Counted from the first letter of the stretch, positions 1 to 10,325 are shown. The stretch is DNA of 45,925 nucleotides from Betaproteobacteria bacterium (GCA_025351455.1 JANXVW010000033.1:1-45925), one strand, 5' to 3'. The notes: generated from the letters alone by a model not told the origin. Numbers and translations are program-made.

Positions 1-1617
1 GGAGACGTCACCGGCGCGAAGTGGAGCGACAAAGGCGTGACGGCGGCACCGGGTTTCGGCGCCGCATTCAAGCAATTCGCCGAGGGCGGCTGGACCGGAC
101 TGGCTTGCGATCCGCAGTATGGCGGCCAAGGCTTGCCGCACATTCTTTCCACGCAGACTTCGGAAATGTGGAATTCGGCGAACATGTCGTTCTGCCTGTG
201 CCCGATGCTCACGGCAGGCGTGGTCGCTTCGCTGATGCGCCATGGCTCGGACGTACAAAAAGACACCTATCTGCCGAACCTGGTGACGGGAAAATGGACC
301 GGGACCATGAACCTGACTGAATCGCAAGCTGGTTCGGATCTTTCCGCAGTGCGTGCCCGGGCGATACCCCAAGGCGACCATTTCCGCATTTACGGCACCA
401 AGATATTCATCACCTGGGGCGAGCACGACATGGCGGAAAACATCGTGCACATGGTGCTTGCACGCACGCCGGATGCGCCGGAAGGCGTGAAAGGCATCTC
501 ATTATTCGTCGTGCCGAAATTCCTGGTCAACACCGATGGCAGCCTCGGCCAGCGCAACGATGTGAAATGCGTTTCCATCGAACACAAGCTGGGCATCCAC
601 GGTAGCCCGACCTGCGTGATGGCCTACGGCGACGCCGACGGCGCGGTCGGCTACCTCATCGGCGAGGAGAATCGCGGACTGGAATACATGTTTACCATGA
701 TGAATTTCGCGCGACTCGAAGTCGGCATTGAAGGCGTGGCGATCGCGGAACGCGCCTATCAGCATGCGCTCGACTACGCGCGCAGTCGTGTCCAGGGCAG
801 GGAGATCGGCGTCAAGAACGGCGATCGCGTCAGCATCATCCATCACCCGGACGTGCGCCGCATGCTCATGAGCATGAAGGCGCAGACGCAGGCCATGCGC
901 GCCCTGGCAACGCTGGCATCCGCCCATCTGGACAAGGCATTGCTGCATCCGGACAAGGCAGAGCGGGCCAAAAACCAGGCGATGTTCGATTTGTTGACGC
1001 CGGTGGTAAAGGGCTGGTGCACCGAACAGTCCATCGAAATCGCGTCAACGGGCGTGCAGATCCATGGCGGCATGGGTTTCGTTGAAGAAACCGGCGCGGC
1101 GCAGTATCTGCGGGATGCGCGCATCACGACGATCTACGAAGGCACCACCGGCATCCAGGCCAACGATCTGGTGGGCCGCAAGGTCGCCTATGAGAAGGGC
1201 GCCACCATCAAACTGCTCCTCGCGCAGATGCGAGGCTTCGATGCAGAAATTGCAAAGGTCGGCCATCCCGGTCTCGCCGTGATCCGGCGCTCGCTGGCCG
1301 AAGGGGTGGCCGCCTTGTCCGAAGCGACCGAATGGCTGCTCGCCACGTTCCCCGGCAATATGAAAGCGGCGTCCGCCGGGGCGGTCCCGTTTTTGAAACT
1401 GTTCGGTACCGTGGCCGGCGGCTGGCAAATGGCGCGGGCGGCATTGATCGCAAAAAATCGCCTGGATGAAAATAGCGAGGATTTCGATTTCTATCGCGCC
1501 AAGATCGGCACGGCGCGCTTTTATGCGGAACATATCCTTCCCCTGGCCGTGGCCTACAAGCAGGAAATCGTGCACGGCTCGAGCAGCGTGCTTGCGCTCG
1601 AAGAGGCCCAGTTCTGA
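1..1617 (+). CDS. acyl-CoA dehydrogenase, N-terminally truncated by window edge
   Basis: Frame is open from base 1; contains MNLTESQAGSDLSAVRARA, ARLEVGIEGVAIAERAYQHALDYARSRVQG and QIHGGMGFVEETGAAQYLRDARITTIYEGTTGIQANDL, typical acyl-CoA dehydrogenase signatures. Confidence 0.93.
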   Translation, partial: GDVTGAKWSDKGVTAAPGFGAAFKQFAEGGWTGLACDPQYGGQGLPHILSTQTSEMWNSANMSFCLCPMLTAGVVASLMRHGSDVQKDTYLPNLVTGKWTGTMNLTESQAGSDLSAVRARAIPQGDHFRIYGTKIFITWGEHDMAENIVHMVLARTPDAPEGVKGISLFVVPKFLVNTDGSLGQRNDVKCVSIEHKLGIHGSPTCVMAYGDADGAVGYLIGEENRGLEYMFTMMNFARLEVGIEGVAIAERAYQHALDYARSRVQGREIGVKNGDRVSIIHHPDVRRMLMSMKAQTQAMRALATLASAHLDKALLHPDKAERAKNQAMFDLLTPVVKGWCTEQSIEIASTGVQIHGGMGFVEETGAAQYLRDARITTIYEGTTGIQANDLVGRKVAYEKGATIKLLLAQMRGFDAEIAKVGHPGLAVIRRSLAEGVAALSEATEWLLATFPGNMKAASAGAVPFLKLFGTVAGGWQMARAALIAKNRLDENSEDFDFYRAKIGTARFYAEHILPLAVAYKQEIVHGSSSVLALEEAQF

Positions 1618-1655
1618 CGCAGCAGCGCGAAATGGCGCGCAACAGAAGGCGAGAT

Positions 1656-1689
1656 GAAACGCAGCCTTGAATGCTGCGTTTCTTTTTTT
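1656..1689 (+). terminator. Rho-independent terminator
   Basis: GAAACGCAGC-cttgaat-GCTGCGTTTC followed by TTTTTTT; 10-bp perfect stem after the acyl-CoA dehydrogenase stop. Confidence 0.85.
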
Positions 1690-1749
1690 GCGCCACCGCA
1701 ATTTTACTGCCATAGCAATTTTCCGTTGACAAGCCTTCCCTGCCTGACG

Positions 1750-1775
1750 ATGATTCAAACGTTCGTTTGAATCAT
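1750..1775. promoter_or_regulatory. Perfect inverted repeat, candidate TetR-family operator
   Basis: ATGATTCAAACG-tt-CGTTTGAATCAT: 12-bp perfect arms, 2-nt spacer, about 60 bp upstream of the likely TetR start codon. Confidence 0.75.
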
Positions 1776-1835
1776 CTTGTTGGCTGCATATTTTGGGAGA
1801 GGGCCGTTCCGGAAACGTGCCGGAATGCAAGTGCA

Positions 1836-2531
1836 ATGGCCGAAAACAGGAACCAGACAACCGATACCAGGCAGAAAATTCTTTGCGCTGCGGAGTCCCT
1901 GTTCATGCAGCAGGGCTACGTTGCGACTTCACTGCGGGGCATAACCGCCAAGGCCGGGGTCAATCTCGCAGCGGTCAATTATCATTTCGGTTGCAAGGAA
2001 GCGCTGATCCGCGAGGTGTTCGAGCGTCGCCTCGGCCCCCTGAATGCGGCGCGAATTGCCCATCTCGACAAACTGGAGGCCGCGGCCCGAGGGCGCCCGC
2101 TGGGTATCGAGCAGATCATCGAAGCCATCGTCGCGCCGGTCTTGCACGTCAGCAAGGAACCACGGCCCCGCGGGACGATTTCCCTGCAGCTGCTTGGCCG
2201 CGCCTTTTCCGAGCCCGCCGAGACCTTGCGCGAAATCCTTCCCGCCCAGTATCGCGAGGTGGTCATCCGCTTCAAGCAGGCGCTGACGAGGGCATTACCG
2301 GACATGCCGGACCAGGAACTGATCTGGCGCATGCACTTCATGTTCGGCACCTTGTCCTACACCATGACCGGCAATGACGCATTGAAGCTGATTGCAACCT
2401 GCAACCGGGAAGACGGCGACGACGCGGTTGCCATCATGCGCCGGTTGATTCCCTTTCTCGCCGCAGGATTGCGGGCGCCGCTGCCAGCCTTGCAAATAAA
2501 GCGCAGTTTGCCGGGTCGAAGAGCGGCATGA
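1836..2531 (+). CDS. TetR/AcrR-family transcriptional regulator
   Basis: TRQKILCAAESLFMQQGYVATSLRGITAKAGVNLAAVNYHFGCKEALIREVFERR is a classic TetR HTH. ATG at 1836 preferred because the listed ORF start at 1767 lies inside the palindrome. Confidence 0.9.
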   Translation: MAENRNQTTDTRQKILCAAESLFMQQGYVATSLRGITAKAGVNLAAVNYHFGCKEALIREVFERRLGPLNAARIAHLDKLEAAARGRPLGIEQIIEAIVAPVLHVSKEPRPRGTISLQLLGRAFSEPAETLREILPAQYREVVIRFKQALTRALPDMPDQELIWRMHFMFGTLSYTMTGNDALKLIATCNREDGDDAVAIMRRLIPFLAAGLRAPLPALQIKRSLPGRRAA

Positions 2532-2565
2532 AGCGCCACCACGAACTGGAAAGAGGGGCAAGAAC

Positions 2566-5058
2566 ATGAATGTCACGCTCTGGGTGGCCGCCGCCGCGGC
2601 CGCATTGTGGATACTCGCCTACACTCGCGCGGGGGCCGCGGCGTGGATCGTCGGCATCAGCGCTTACCTCGGGGCCTTGACGCTGTGGTCGGGAGCGGGC
2701 GGTGCGACAAAGGCGGGACTGTGGACGCTGTTCCTGATCGCCGCCGCTTTGCTGATGGTGCCGCAATTGCGCCGCGCACTGATCAGCGATCCGCTGCTCA
2801 ACTGGTTCCGCAAGGCGCTGCCGCGGGTTTCGCAGACCGAGCAGGAGGCGCTCGACGCCGGTACGGTTTGGTGGGATGGCGAACTGTTCAGCGGTCAGCC
2901 GGACTGGAACAAATTATTCGGCACGCCGAAGCCGCGGCTTACCCCGGACGAACAGGCTTTCCTCGACGGCCCGGTCGAAGAGCTCTGCCGGATGTGCGAC
3001 GACTGGGAAATCACACACGAGCTAAACGACCTGCCGCCGGAAGTCTGGCAGTTCATCAAGGATCGCGGTTTCCTCGGCATGATCATTCCACGCCAGTACG
3101 GCGGCTTGGGATTTTCCGCCTATGCGCACTCGCAAGTCGTGCAAAAACTGGCGACGCGCTGCGCCACGGCTTGCGTTTCGGTCATGGTGCCGAATTCACT
3201 GGGGCCGGCGGAACTGCTGCTGCATTACGGCACCGATGAACAGAAGAACCTGTACCTCCCGCGTCTGGCCAAAGGCCTGGAGATGCCCTGCTTTGCCTTG
3301 ACCGGTCCGGAAGCCGGTTCGGATGCAGGCTCGATTCCGGATTTCGGCGTGGTCTGCAAGGGCTTGCACGAGGGCCGCGAAGTGACCGGCATCCGCCTGA
3401 CCTGGGAAAAGCGCTACATCACGCTCGGGCCGGTGGCCACGCTCCTCGGACTCGCATTCAAGTTGCACGATCCCGACGGCCTGCTGGGCGGCAAGGAGGA
3501 CATCGGCATTACGCTCGCTTTGATCCCGACCAGGCATCCCGGCGTGAACATCGGCCGGCGGCATTTTCCGCTGAATGCCTCGTTCATGAACGGGCCCAAC
3601 TCCGGCAAGGATGTCTTCATCCCGATGGACTGGGTCATCGGCGGGCGGGAATATGCCGGACAGGGCTGGCGCATGCTCATGGAGTGCCTTGCAGCCGGAC
3701 GCTCCATCTCGCTGCCATCGTCGAGCGCCGGCGCGGCCAAGCTGGCGCTGCGCACGACCAGCGCGTACAGCCGGGTTCGCAGCCAGTTCAAGATATCCAT
3801 CGGCAAGTTCGAGGGCATCGAAGAAGCGATGGCGCGCATTGCCGGCAATACCTATGCGATCGATGCCGCACGGACCATGACCGCGGGGGCGATCGACCTC
3901 GGCGAAAAACCCTCGGTGATTTCGGCCATTGTCAAATACCACTGCACCGAGCGCGCACGCCAGGTGATCAACGACGCAATGGATGTGCACGGCGGCAAGG
4001 GCATCTGCCTCGGTCCGAATAATTATCTTGGCCGCGCCTATCAGCAGATTCCGATCGGGATCACCGTGGAAGGCGCGAACATCCTGACACGCAGCATGAT
4101 GATCTTCGGTCAGGGCGCGATTCGCTGCCATCCCTATGTCTTGCGGGAAATCGCGGCCACGCGCAACGAAGATCCGAAGGGGGCCGGGGACGACTTCGAC
4201 GAGGCCTTCTGGGACCACGTGCGCTTTGTCGTCTGCAACGCGGCGCGGTCGTTGTGGCAGGGCGTGACCGGCGCAAAAATGATCAGCGTGCCCGGCGCAC
4301 CGGAACTGCGTTCGTACACGCGCCAGCTCACGCGCCTGTGCGCAGGCTTCGCCTTCGCGGCCGACGTGGCAATGCTGTTCCTCGGCGGCGACCTGAAGCG
4401 CCGCGAGAAACTGTCCGCCCGCCTGGGCGATATCCTCAGCCAGCTCTACATCGCATCGACTGTCCTGAAACGCTTCGAGGACGATGGCCGGCCGCGCGCC
4501 GACCTGCCGCTGGTGAAATGGGCACTGGAAGACTGCCTGAACCGGATCCAGGACGCGTTCTACGGCGTGTTCGAGAATTTCCCGAGCCGCGTCACCGGCT
4601 GGTTGTTGCGTGTGATGGTGTTTCCGTTCGGAAAATCCTTTGCACCGCCCAGGGACCATCTGGGTCACCAGATAGCCAAGTTGATGCTGGAATCCTCGCC
4701 GACGCGAGAGCGCGTGACCTCCAATGTGTTCGTAATGCGCCATGAAGACGATCCGGTAGGGCGCCTGGAACTGGCCTTGCTGGCCGCGCCGGCCGGCGAA
4801 GCAACGGAAGGCAAGATCCGCAGCGCGATGAAGGCGGGCGTGATCACAGGTTTGACCGAGTCTGCACGCATTGCATTCGCCGTGGAGAAAGGCATCATCA
4901 GCGCAGCTGAGGCGGCCCAGTTCCGGCAATTCAGTGCATTGCGCCACGGCTGCATCATGGTCGACGATTTCCCGCACGACATCGGCCGCCTGCAGGCATC
5001 GCGCGAGCCGGCAAGTGTGACCTCGTTCGGCAGCGCCTCCCACAAGACCGCAGCATGA
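2566..5058 (+). CDS. fadE: FadE-type acyl-CoA dehydrogenase with N-terminal membrane segment
   Basis: 830 aa; hydrophobic N-terminus, then FIKDRGFLGMIIPRQYGGLGFSAYAHSQVVQKLATRCATACVSVMVPNSLGPAELLLHYG and ALTGPEAGSDAGSIPDFG, resembling long FadE proteins. Confidence 0.9.
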   Translation: MNVTLWVAAAAAALWILAYTRAGAAAWIVGISAYLGALTLWSGAGGATKAGLWTLFLIAAALLMVPQLRRALISDPLLNWFRKALPRVSQTEQEALDAGTVWWDGELFSGQPDWNKLFGTPKPRLTPDEQAFLDGPVEELCRMCDDWEITHELNDLPPEVWQFIKDRGFLGMIIPRQYGGLGFSAYAHSQVVQKLATRCATACVSVMVPNSLGPAELLLHYGTDEQKNLYLPRLAKGLEMPCFALTGPEAGSDAGSIPDFGVVCKGLHEGREVTGIRLTWEKRYITLGPVATLLGLAFKLHDPDGLLGGKEDIGITLALIPTRHPGVNIGRRHFPLNASFMNGPNSGKDVFIPMDWVIGGREYAGQGWRMLMECLAAGRSISLPSSSAGAAKLALRTTSAYSRVRSQFKISIGKFEGIEEAMARIAGNTYAIDAARTMTAGAIDLGEKPSVISAIVKYHCTERARQVINDAMDVHGGKGICLGPNNYLGRAYQQIPIGITVEGANILTRSMMIFGQGAIRCHPYVLREIAATRNEDPKGAGDDFDEAFWDHVRFVVCNAARSLWQGVTGAKMISVPGAPELRSYTRQLTRLCAGFAFAADVAMLFLGGDLKRREKLSARLGDILSQLYIASTVLKRFEDDGRPRADLPLVKWALEDCLNRIQDAFYGVFENFPSRVTGWLLRVMVFPFGKSFAPPRDHLGHQIAKLMLESSPTRERVTSNVFVMRHEDDPVGRLELALLAAPAGEATEGKIRSAMKAGVITGLTESARIAFAVEKGIISAAEAAQFRQFSALRHGCIMVDDFPHDIGRLQASREPASVTSFGSASHKTAA

Positions 5059-5837
5059 GCGAAGTCGTAAAGCTTTCCGTGGCGGGTGGCGTTGCCACCA
5101 TCGTGCTCAATCGGCCACACGTGATGAACGCGATGGATGGCGAGATGATGCTGCAATTGCGTCCCGTTGCTGAAGCGGTGGAGAAAGATCCGGCCGTCCG
5201 CGCCGTCGTTTTGCGCGGCGAAGGCGCGGCATTCATGGCCGGTGGAGACGTGGCGGTCTTTCATCGGCATCTCGCTGAGCTGCCCGAACTGATCGTGACC
5301 TGGGGGCGCGAAATGCACTCGGCCTTCCTGGCGCTGCGGCGCATGGGCAAGCCGGTTCTCGCCAGCGTGCATGGCGCGGTGGCCGGCGCCGGCTTCAGCC
5401 TGATGTGCGCCGCCGACCTTGCGATCGCCGCTTCCGATACCCGTTTCACGCTCGCGTACGCAAACATCGGCGCCAGTCCGGACGGCGGCAGCACTTATTT
5501 CCTGCCCCGGCTCGTCGGCTACAAGAAAACCATGGAATTGATCATGCTGCCGGACCGCTTCGACGCCGAGGCCGCGCGCCAGCACGGCTTGGTGAACTGG
5601 GTAGTACCAGGCGACAAGCTTGCCGAGGAGACCGCCCGCATTGCCCAGCGCCTCGCTGCGGGACCGACGCATGCCTACGCGGAAGCCAAGCGGCTGGTCA
5701 ATCAGTCCCTGGATCCGATGGCCGCGCAAATGGAGCAGGAACTGCAGGCGTTCTCCCGTTGCGCGCGCGGCGCCGACTTGAAAGAAGGCGTGACGGCGTT
5801 CGTCGAAAAGCGCAAGCCGGTTTTCAAAGGTGCGTGA
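5055..5837 (+). CDS. enoyl-CoA hydratase/isomerase family protein
   Basis: VATIVLNRPHVMNAMDGEMM, GAGFSLMCAADLAIAASDTRFTLAYANIGASPDGGSTYFLPRLVG; overlaps the fadE stop by 4 nt. Confidence 0.92.
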   Translation: MSEVVKLSVAGGVATIVLNRPHVMNAMDGEMMLQLRPVAEAVEKDPAVRAVVLRGEGAAFMAGGDVAVFHRHLAELPELIVTWGREMHSAFLALRRMGKPVLASVHGAVAGAGFSLMCAADLAIAASDTRFTLAYANIGASPDGGSTYFLPRLVGYKKTMELIMLPDRFDAEAARQHGLVNWVVPGDKLAEETARIAQRLAAGPTHAYAEAKRLVNQSLDPMAAQMEQELQAFSRCARGADLKEGVTAFVEKRKPVFKGA

Positions 5838-5852
5838 AAGCGTTGAACGAGG

Positions 5853-6677
5853 TTGATTTTGGCTGATTTGAAAAATAAGACAGTATTCATCACCGGGGCC
5901 ACGCGAGGAATCGGGCGCGAAATTGCATTGCGCTTCGCCCGTGACGGCGCCAACATCGTAGTGACCGGCAAGACGGCGGAGCCCAACCCCAAAATGGCGG
6001 GCACGATCCATTCGACTGCCCGCGAAGTGGAGGAAGCCGGCGGTCGCGCGCTTGCGCTGCAAGTCGATGTGCGCGACGAGAATGCGGTTGCGGCGGCGGT
6101 CAAAGCGGCTGCAGACGAGTTCGGTGGCATCGACATCCTGGTCAACAACGCCAGCGCCCTAAGCATCACGGGCACCATGGCCACGCCCGCGAAGCGCTAT
6201 GACCTGATGAACCAGATCAACGCGCGCGGCACATTCATCTGCTCGCAGGCCTGCATTCCCTACCTGTCCAAGTCAAGCAATCCGCACATCCTCACCCTGT
6301 CCCCGCCGCTGAACCTGAACCCGAAATGGTTCAAGGAGCACGTCGCTTACACCATGGCGAAATACGGCATGAGCATGTGCACGCTCGGCATGTCCGCCGA
6401 GTTTGCGGACCAGGGCATCGCGGTAAATTCACTGTGGCCGCGCACTACCATTGCCACCGCGGCGGTTGAGGTATTTTTTCCGCAGGCGCTCGCAGGGAGC
6501 CGCAAGCCGGCCATTATGGCGGACGCGGCCCACGCCATCGTGGTCCGCGACAGCCGCAGTGTCACCGGGCGCTTTTTCATCGATGAAGAAGTCCTGCGCG
6601 CACAGGGGGTCACGGATTTCGCACACTACGCGGTAACGCCGGGGGCGCGGCTCTTCCCGGATATTTTTCTCGACTGA
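5853..6677 (+). CDS. short-chain dehydrogenase/reductase (HSDL2-like)
   Basis: KTVFITGATRGIGREIALRFARDGANIVVTGKTAEPNPKMAGTIHSTAREVEEAGGRALALQVDVRDE; NNAS and YTMAKYGMS motifs. TTG start, exact start uncertain. Confidence 0.88.
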   Translation: MILADLKNKTVFITGATRGIGREIALRFARDGANIVVTGKTAEPNPKMAGTIHSTAREVEEAGGRALALQVDVRDENAVAAAVKAAADEFGGIDILVNNASALSITGTMATPAKRYDLMNQINARGTFICSQACIPYLSKSSNPHILTLSPPLNLNPKWFKEHVAYTMAKYGMSMCTLGMSAEFADQGIAVNSLWPRTTIATAAVEVFFPQALAGSRKPAIMADAAHAIVVRDSRSVTGRFFIDEEVLRAQGVTDFAHYAVTPGARLFPDIFLD

Positions 6678-6712
6678 TCCGCACACCAAGAAAATCGACA
6701 GGAGGAATCGTC

Positions 6713-8515
6713 ATGGCGCAGAAAGGCGACGTCATCGCCACGCAGATTGCGAAAACCCTGGACGGACTTTTCCAGGAACGCGTGCGCCGGTCGGCCGCCG
6801 CGGTGGCGTACAGGAATTTCGACGAGCCGGATGGATGGAAAGACTACACCTGGGGCGATGTCGAGAAATTGGTGGCGCGCTGGCAGGCGGGGTTCGAAGC
6901 GGACGGGCTGCAGCCGGGAGACCGGGTTGCGATCATGCTGCGTAACAGTGTCAACTGGATCGTATTCGATCAGGCCGCCATGGGCCTGGATCTGGTTACG
7001 GTTCCGCTATACACGTCGGATCGTCCCGACAACATCGCCTACATACTGCACGATTCAGGCGCGAAAGTGCTGGTGTTCGAAAATGCAGATCAATGGACGG
7101 CATTCAACGAAGTCCAGGACCAGCTTGCCGGCCTGAAGCGCGTGCTTTGCATCAATCCGATGTCAGGGGCGTCCCCGGACGCGCGCGTAAACAGCCTTGC
7201 CGACTGGCTGCCGCAGACCGCGGGCGCCGTTAAACACGTTAATCTGGACAGCACGAAACTGACGAGCATCATTTATACCTCGGGCACCACCGGAAAACCC
7301 AAGGGCGTCATGTTGTCGCACCGAAACATGCTCGAGAATGCAGCCGCAGCATCGCAGTGCTTTGAAATAACGCCGAGCGATCTCTTCCTGTCGTTCCTGC
7401 CGATGTCGCATACGCTCGAACGTACCGCGGGCTGCTATCTGACAATGATGACGGGCGCGACCGTGGCCTATGCCCGTTCGATTGCGCTGCTCGGCGAAGA
7501 TCTGGTCGCGGTCCGGCCGACGATCATGATCTCGGTACCGCGAATTTATGAGCGCGTATACGGCAGCATCAAGACCCGGCTTGCGGAAGGTCCAGCCTTT
7601 CGCAAAAAACTGTTTGAGTTTGCAGTCGAGGTCGGCTGGGCGAGATTCGAACACCAGCAGGGCAGGGGACCGTGGAAACCATCCTTCCTGTTATGGCCGA
7701 TCCTGGACCGGCTGGTCGCCGGCAAAGTCATGGCCCGCCTCGGCGGACGCTTGCGCGCGGCGGTGAGTGGCGGCGCGGCGCTGGCGCCCGATATCGCAAG
7801 ACTGTTTGTCGGGCTTGGCCTGCCTATTCTGCAAGGTTACGGACTGACGGAAACCAGTCCGGTGGTCAGCACCAACCGGCTGAACGACAACATTCCCGCC
7901 AGCATCGGCAAGCCGGTTCCCGGCGTGGAGGTCAAGCTGGGAGAAAAGGATGCTTTGCTGGTCAAAGGCCCCAATGTCATGCTCGGCTACTGGAATCTTC
8001 CGGATGCCACCAAGGCCATGTTCACCGCGGACGGCTGGCTGAATACCGGCGACACGGCACGCATCGACGAGACGGGCCATCTCTACATCACCGGCCGGCT
8101 GAAGGAAATCATCGTGATGTCCAACGGAGAAAAGATACCGCCGGTGGACATGGAGGCCGCGATCCTGCAGGACGGCCTCTTCGAGCAGGTCATGGTCATG
8201 GGCGAGGGCCGGCCTTACCTGGGCGCGTTCGTAGTGGTCAGCAAGGAGCAGTGGGCGAAGGTCGCTGGCCAGATTGGGTTGACAACTGGCGTGGGTGGCA
8301 TCATGCAGGACGAAGCCGCGCAGAGGGTCGTGCTGGATCGGGTGCAACGGCAGATCAAATCGTTTCCGGGTTACGCAAAAATCCATCGCGTGGCGGTGTG
8401 CGCCGAACCCTGGACGGTGGAAAACGGGCTGCTCACGCCGACCATGAAATTGAAACGGTCGAAAGTCATGGAAGTGCACAAGAAGGAGTTCGAGGACCTT
8501 TATGCCGGACACTGA
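6713..8515 (+). CDS. long-chain fatty-acid-CoA ligase / AMP-dependent synthetase
   Basis: SIIYTSGTTGKPKGVMLSHRNML, GYGLTETSPVVS and DGWLNTGDTARIDETGHLYITGRLKEIIVMSNGEKIPP. Confidence 0.93.
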   Translation: MAQKGDVIATQIAKTLDGLFQERVRRSAAAVAYRNFDEPDGWKDYTWGDVEKLVARWQAGFEADGLQPGDRVAIMLRNSVNWIVFDQAAMGLDLVTVPLYTSDRPDNIAYILHDSGAKVLVFENADQWTAFNEVQDQLAGLKRVLCINPMSGASPDARVNSLADWLPQTAGAVKHVNLDSTKLTSIIYTSGTTGKPKGVMLSHRNMLENAAAASQCFEITPSDLFLSFLPMSHTLERTAGCYLTMMTGATVAYARSIALLGEDLVAVRPTIMISVPRIYERVYGSIKTRLAEGPAFRKKLFEFAVEVGWARFEHQQGRGPWKPSFLLWPILDRLVAGKVMARLGGRLRAAVSGGAALAPDIARLFVGLGLPILQGYGLTETSPVVSTNRLNDNIPASIGKPVPGVEVKLGEKDALLVKGPNVMLGYWNLPDATKAMFTADGWLNTGDTARIDETGHLYITGRLKEIIVMSNGEKIPPVDMEAAILQDGLFEQVMVMGEGRPYLGAFVVVSKEQWAKVAGQIGLTTGVGGIMQDEAAQRVVLDRVQRQIKSFPGYAKIHRVAVCAEPWTVENGLLTPTMKLKRSKVMEVHKKEFEDLYAGH

Positions 8516-8921
8516 TCGCAGTCCAACACAACCGCAGGAAGCCGAAGCGTTGCTGGGGCGCCGCGAGCCGACGCTGCGCGTCGTGCCAATGCCTTCCGAT
8601 GCCAATTACACCGGCGACATCTTCGGCGGATGGATCATGTCGCAGGTCGACATTGCCGGCAGCATCCCCGCCATCGAGCTTGCCAAGGGACGGGTGGCGA
8701 CGATCGCCGTCAACTCTTTCCTTTTCAAGCAGCCGGTCATGATTGGCGACGTAGTGAGCTTTTACGCCCAGGTCGTGCGCGTGGGGCGTACTTCGATCAC
8801 GGTGGACGTCGAGGTTTTCGCACGCCGGCGGGTATTGCATGAAGTCGTCAAAGTGACCGAGGCGACCTTGACTTATGTGGCGGTGGACGACGAACGTCGC
8901 CCGCGGCCGATCATCGGATAA
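8502..8921 (+). CDS. acyl-CoA thioesterase (YciA-like hotdog)
   Basis: LRVVPMPSDANYTGDIFGGWIMSQVDIAGSIPAIELAKGRVATIAVNSFLFKQPVMIGDVVSFYAQVVRVGRTSITVDVEVFA. Confidence 0.88.
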   Translation: MPDTDRSPTQPQEAEALLGRREPTLRVVPMPSDANYTGDIFGGWIMSQVDIAGSIPAIELAKGRVATIAVNSFLFKQPVMIGDVVSFYAQVVRVGRTSITVDVEVFARRRVLHEVVKVTEATLTYVAVDDERRPRPIIG

Positions 8922-8985
8922 TTAACAAAACGGATTTCAGGTGGTTCGATGTGTTCGGAGTCATGTTTTCAACCAGGAGGGGAAA

Positions 8986-10284
8986 ATGCATAATAAATTT
9001 CAGGAAAATCTGATTGCACTGGCAGTGGCCTCGACATTGGCCGGCGCATCGACACTGGCCTCGGCGGCAGGATTTGCACTGATCGAACAGAGTGCCAGCG
9101 GCATGGGCAATGCCTTTGCCGGCGCTGCGGCGACGGCGGAAGACGCCAGCACGATCTTCTTCAATCCGGCGGGATTGACAAAACTGCAGGGAAAGCAGGC
9201 TACCTTTGCTGCGCACCTCGTAGACGTCAAAACCGAATTCTCCAACAGCGGAGCATCCACTGCGCCCGCGGCTATCGCTTCATTGGGGGGTAACGGCGGG
9301 AACGCCGGCAATGCGGTGGTGATTCCCAATGCCTACTTCTCCATGCCGTTGGGCGAAAGTCTGGTGCTCGGGTTGGGACTGAATTCCCCGTTCGGCCTAG
9401 CAACAGAGTATGACTCCACCTGGGTCGGGCGCTTCCAAGGCATCAAATCCGAGCTGATGACCTACAACATCAATCCGACGGTTGCCTACAAGGTCAATGA
9501 CATGATATCCGTGGGCGTGGGTGTCAACTATCAGCACCTGGACACGGAATTGACCAACAAGGTGAGCGGCGCAGCAATTAACCCGGTTTTCGCGGGGCAG
9601 GAGTTCAATGCGAAGCTCGAAGCCGACGACGATGGTTGGGGCTGGAATGCCGGCATCCTGGTTGATGCGGGATCGTCTACCCGTATTGGATTTAGCTATC
9701 GTTCGAAGATCGAATACAAGCTCGAAGGCACAGTCACCGTGACGAATCCAGCGGGAGCAACGTTTGCCCCGGCAAGCGGTGCGGCCACGGCCGATATAAC
9801 GGTGCCTGACACTTTCTCGCTTAGCCTTCTTCAGAAACTGAGTGATCGGCTCGATCTGGTGGCGGATGTGACTCTGACGCGCTGGAGCGAAATTCAGCAA
9901 ATCAGGATTGCAAATCCGGCAACCGGGGCGGCTCGCGATACCCTGGTATTGAACTTTGACGATACGTATCGCTACTCGCTGGGAATGAACTACAAGTTTT
10001 CCGACAGATTCATCGGAAAAATCGGAGTCGCGCTGGACCAGTCTCCGGTCAGCGATCGCGACCGTACTGTTCGTTTGCCCGACAATGACCGCAAGTGGGT
10101 GGCATTGGGTGGAAGTGTCAAGATCGGGAACTCCAGCAAAGTCGATTTCGGATACGCGCATTTGTTCGTCAGCGATACGGCCATCGACCAGAACCGGGGC
10201 AGCTCAGCCGGTTTCGGTCGCGTGGTCGGCAGTTACGATGCCTCGATCGACATTTTGAGCGCGCAATACAGCGTTAGTTTTTAA
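8986..10284 (+). CDS. FadL-family outer membrane long-chain fatty acid transporter
   Basis: Signal peptide then GFALIEQSASGMGNAFAGAAATAEDASTIFFNPAGLTKLQG; ends DASIDILSAQYSVSF, typical of FadL/OmpP1. Confidence 0.93.
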   Translation: MHNKFQENLIALAVASTLAGASTLASAAGFALIEQSASGMGNAFAGAAATAEDASTIFFNPAGLTKLQGKQATFAAHLVDVKTEFSNSGASTAPAAIASLGGNGGNAGNAVVIPNAYFSMPLGESLVLGLGLNSPFGLATEYDSTWVGRFQGIKSELMTYNINPTVAYKVNDMISVGVGVNYQHLDTELTNKVSGAAINPVFAGQEFNAKLEADDDGWGWNAGILVDAGSSTRIGFSYRSKIEYKLEGTVTVTNPAGATFAPASGAATADITVPDTFSLSLLQKLSDRLDLVADVTLTRWSEIQQIRIANPATGAARDTLVLNFDDTYRYSLGMNYKFSDRFIGKIGVALDQSPVSDRDRTVRLPDNDRKWVALGGSVKIGNSSKVDFGYAHLFVSDTAIDQNRGSSAGFGRVVGSYDASIDILSAQYSVSF

Positions 10285-10294
10285 GCCGCACAGA

Positions 10295-10325
10295 GGCGGC
10301 GGGCTTTGACCCGCCGCCGCTTCGA
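10295..10325 (+). terminator. Probable terminator hairpin
   Basis: GGCGGCGGG-ctttga-CCCGCCGCC just after the FadL stop; weak T-tract. Confidence 0.65.

Noticed and set aside
3196-5043. Long minus-strand ORF (615 aa) antisense to fadE
   Set aside because: Shadow ORF from high-GC codon bias; no recognisable domain, and the plus strand encodes an obvious acyl-CoA dehydrogenase.
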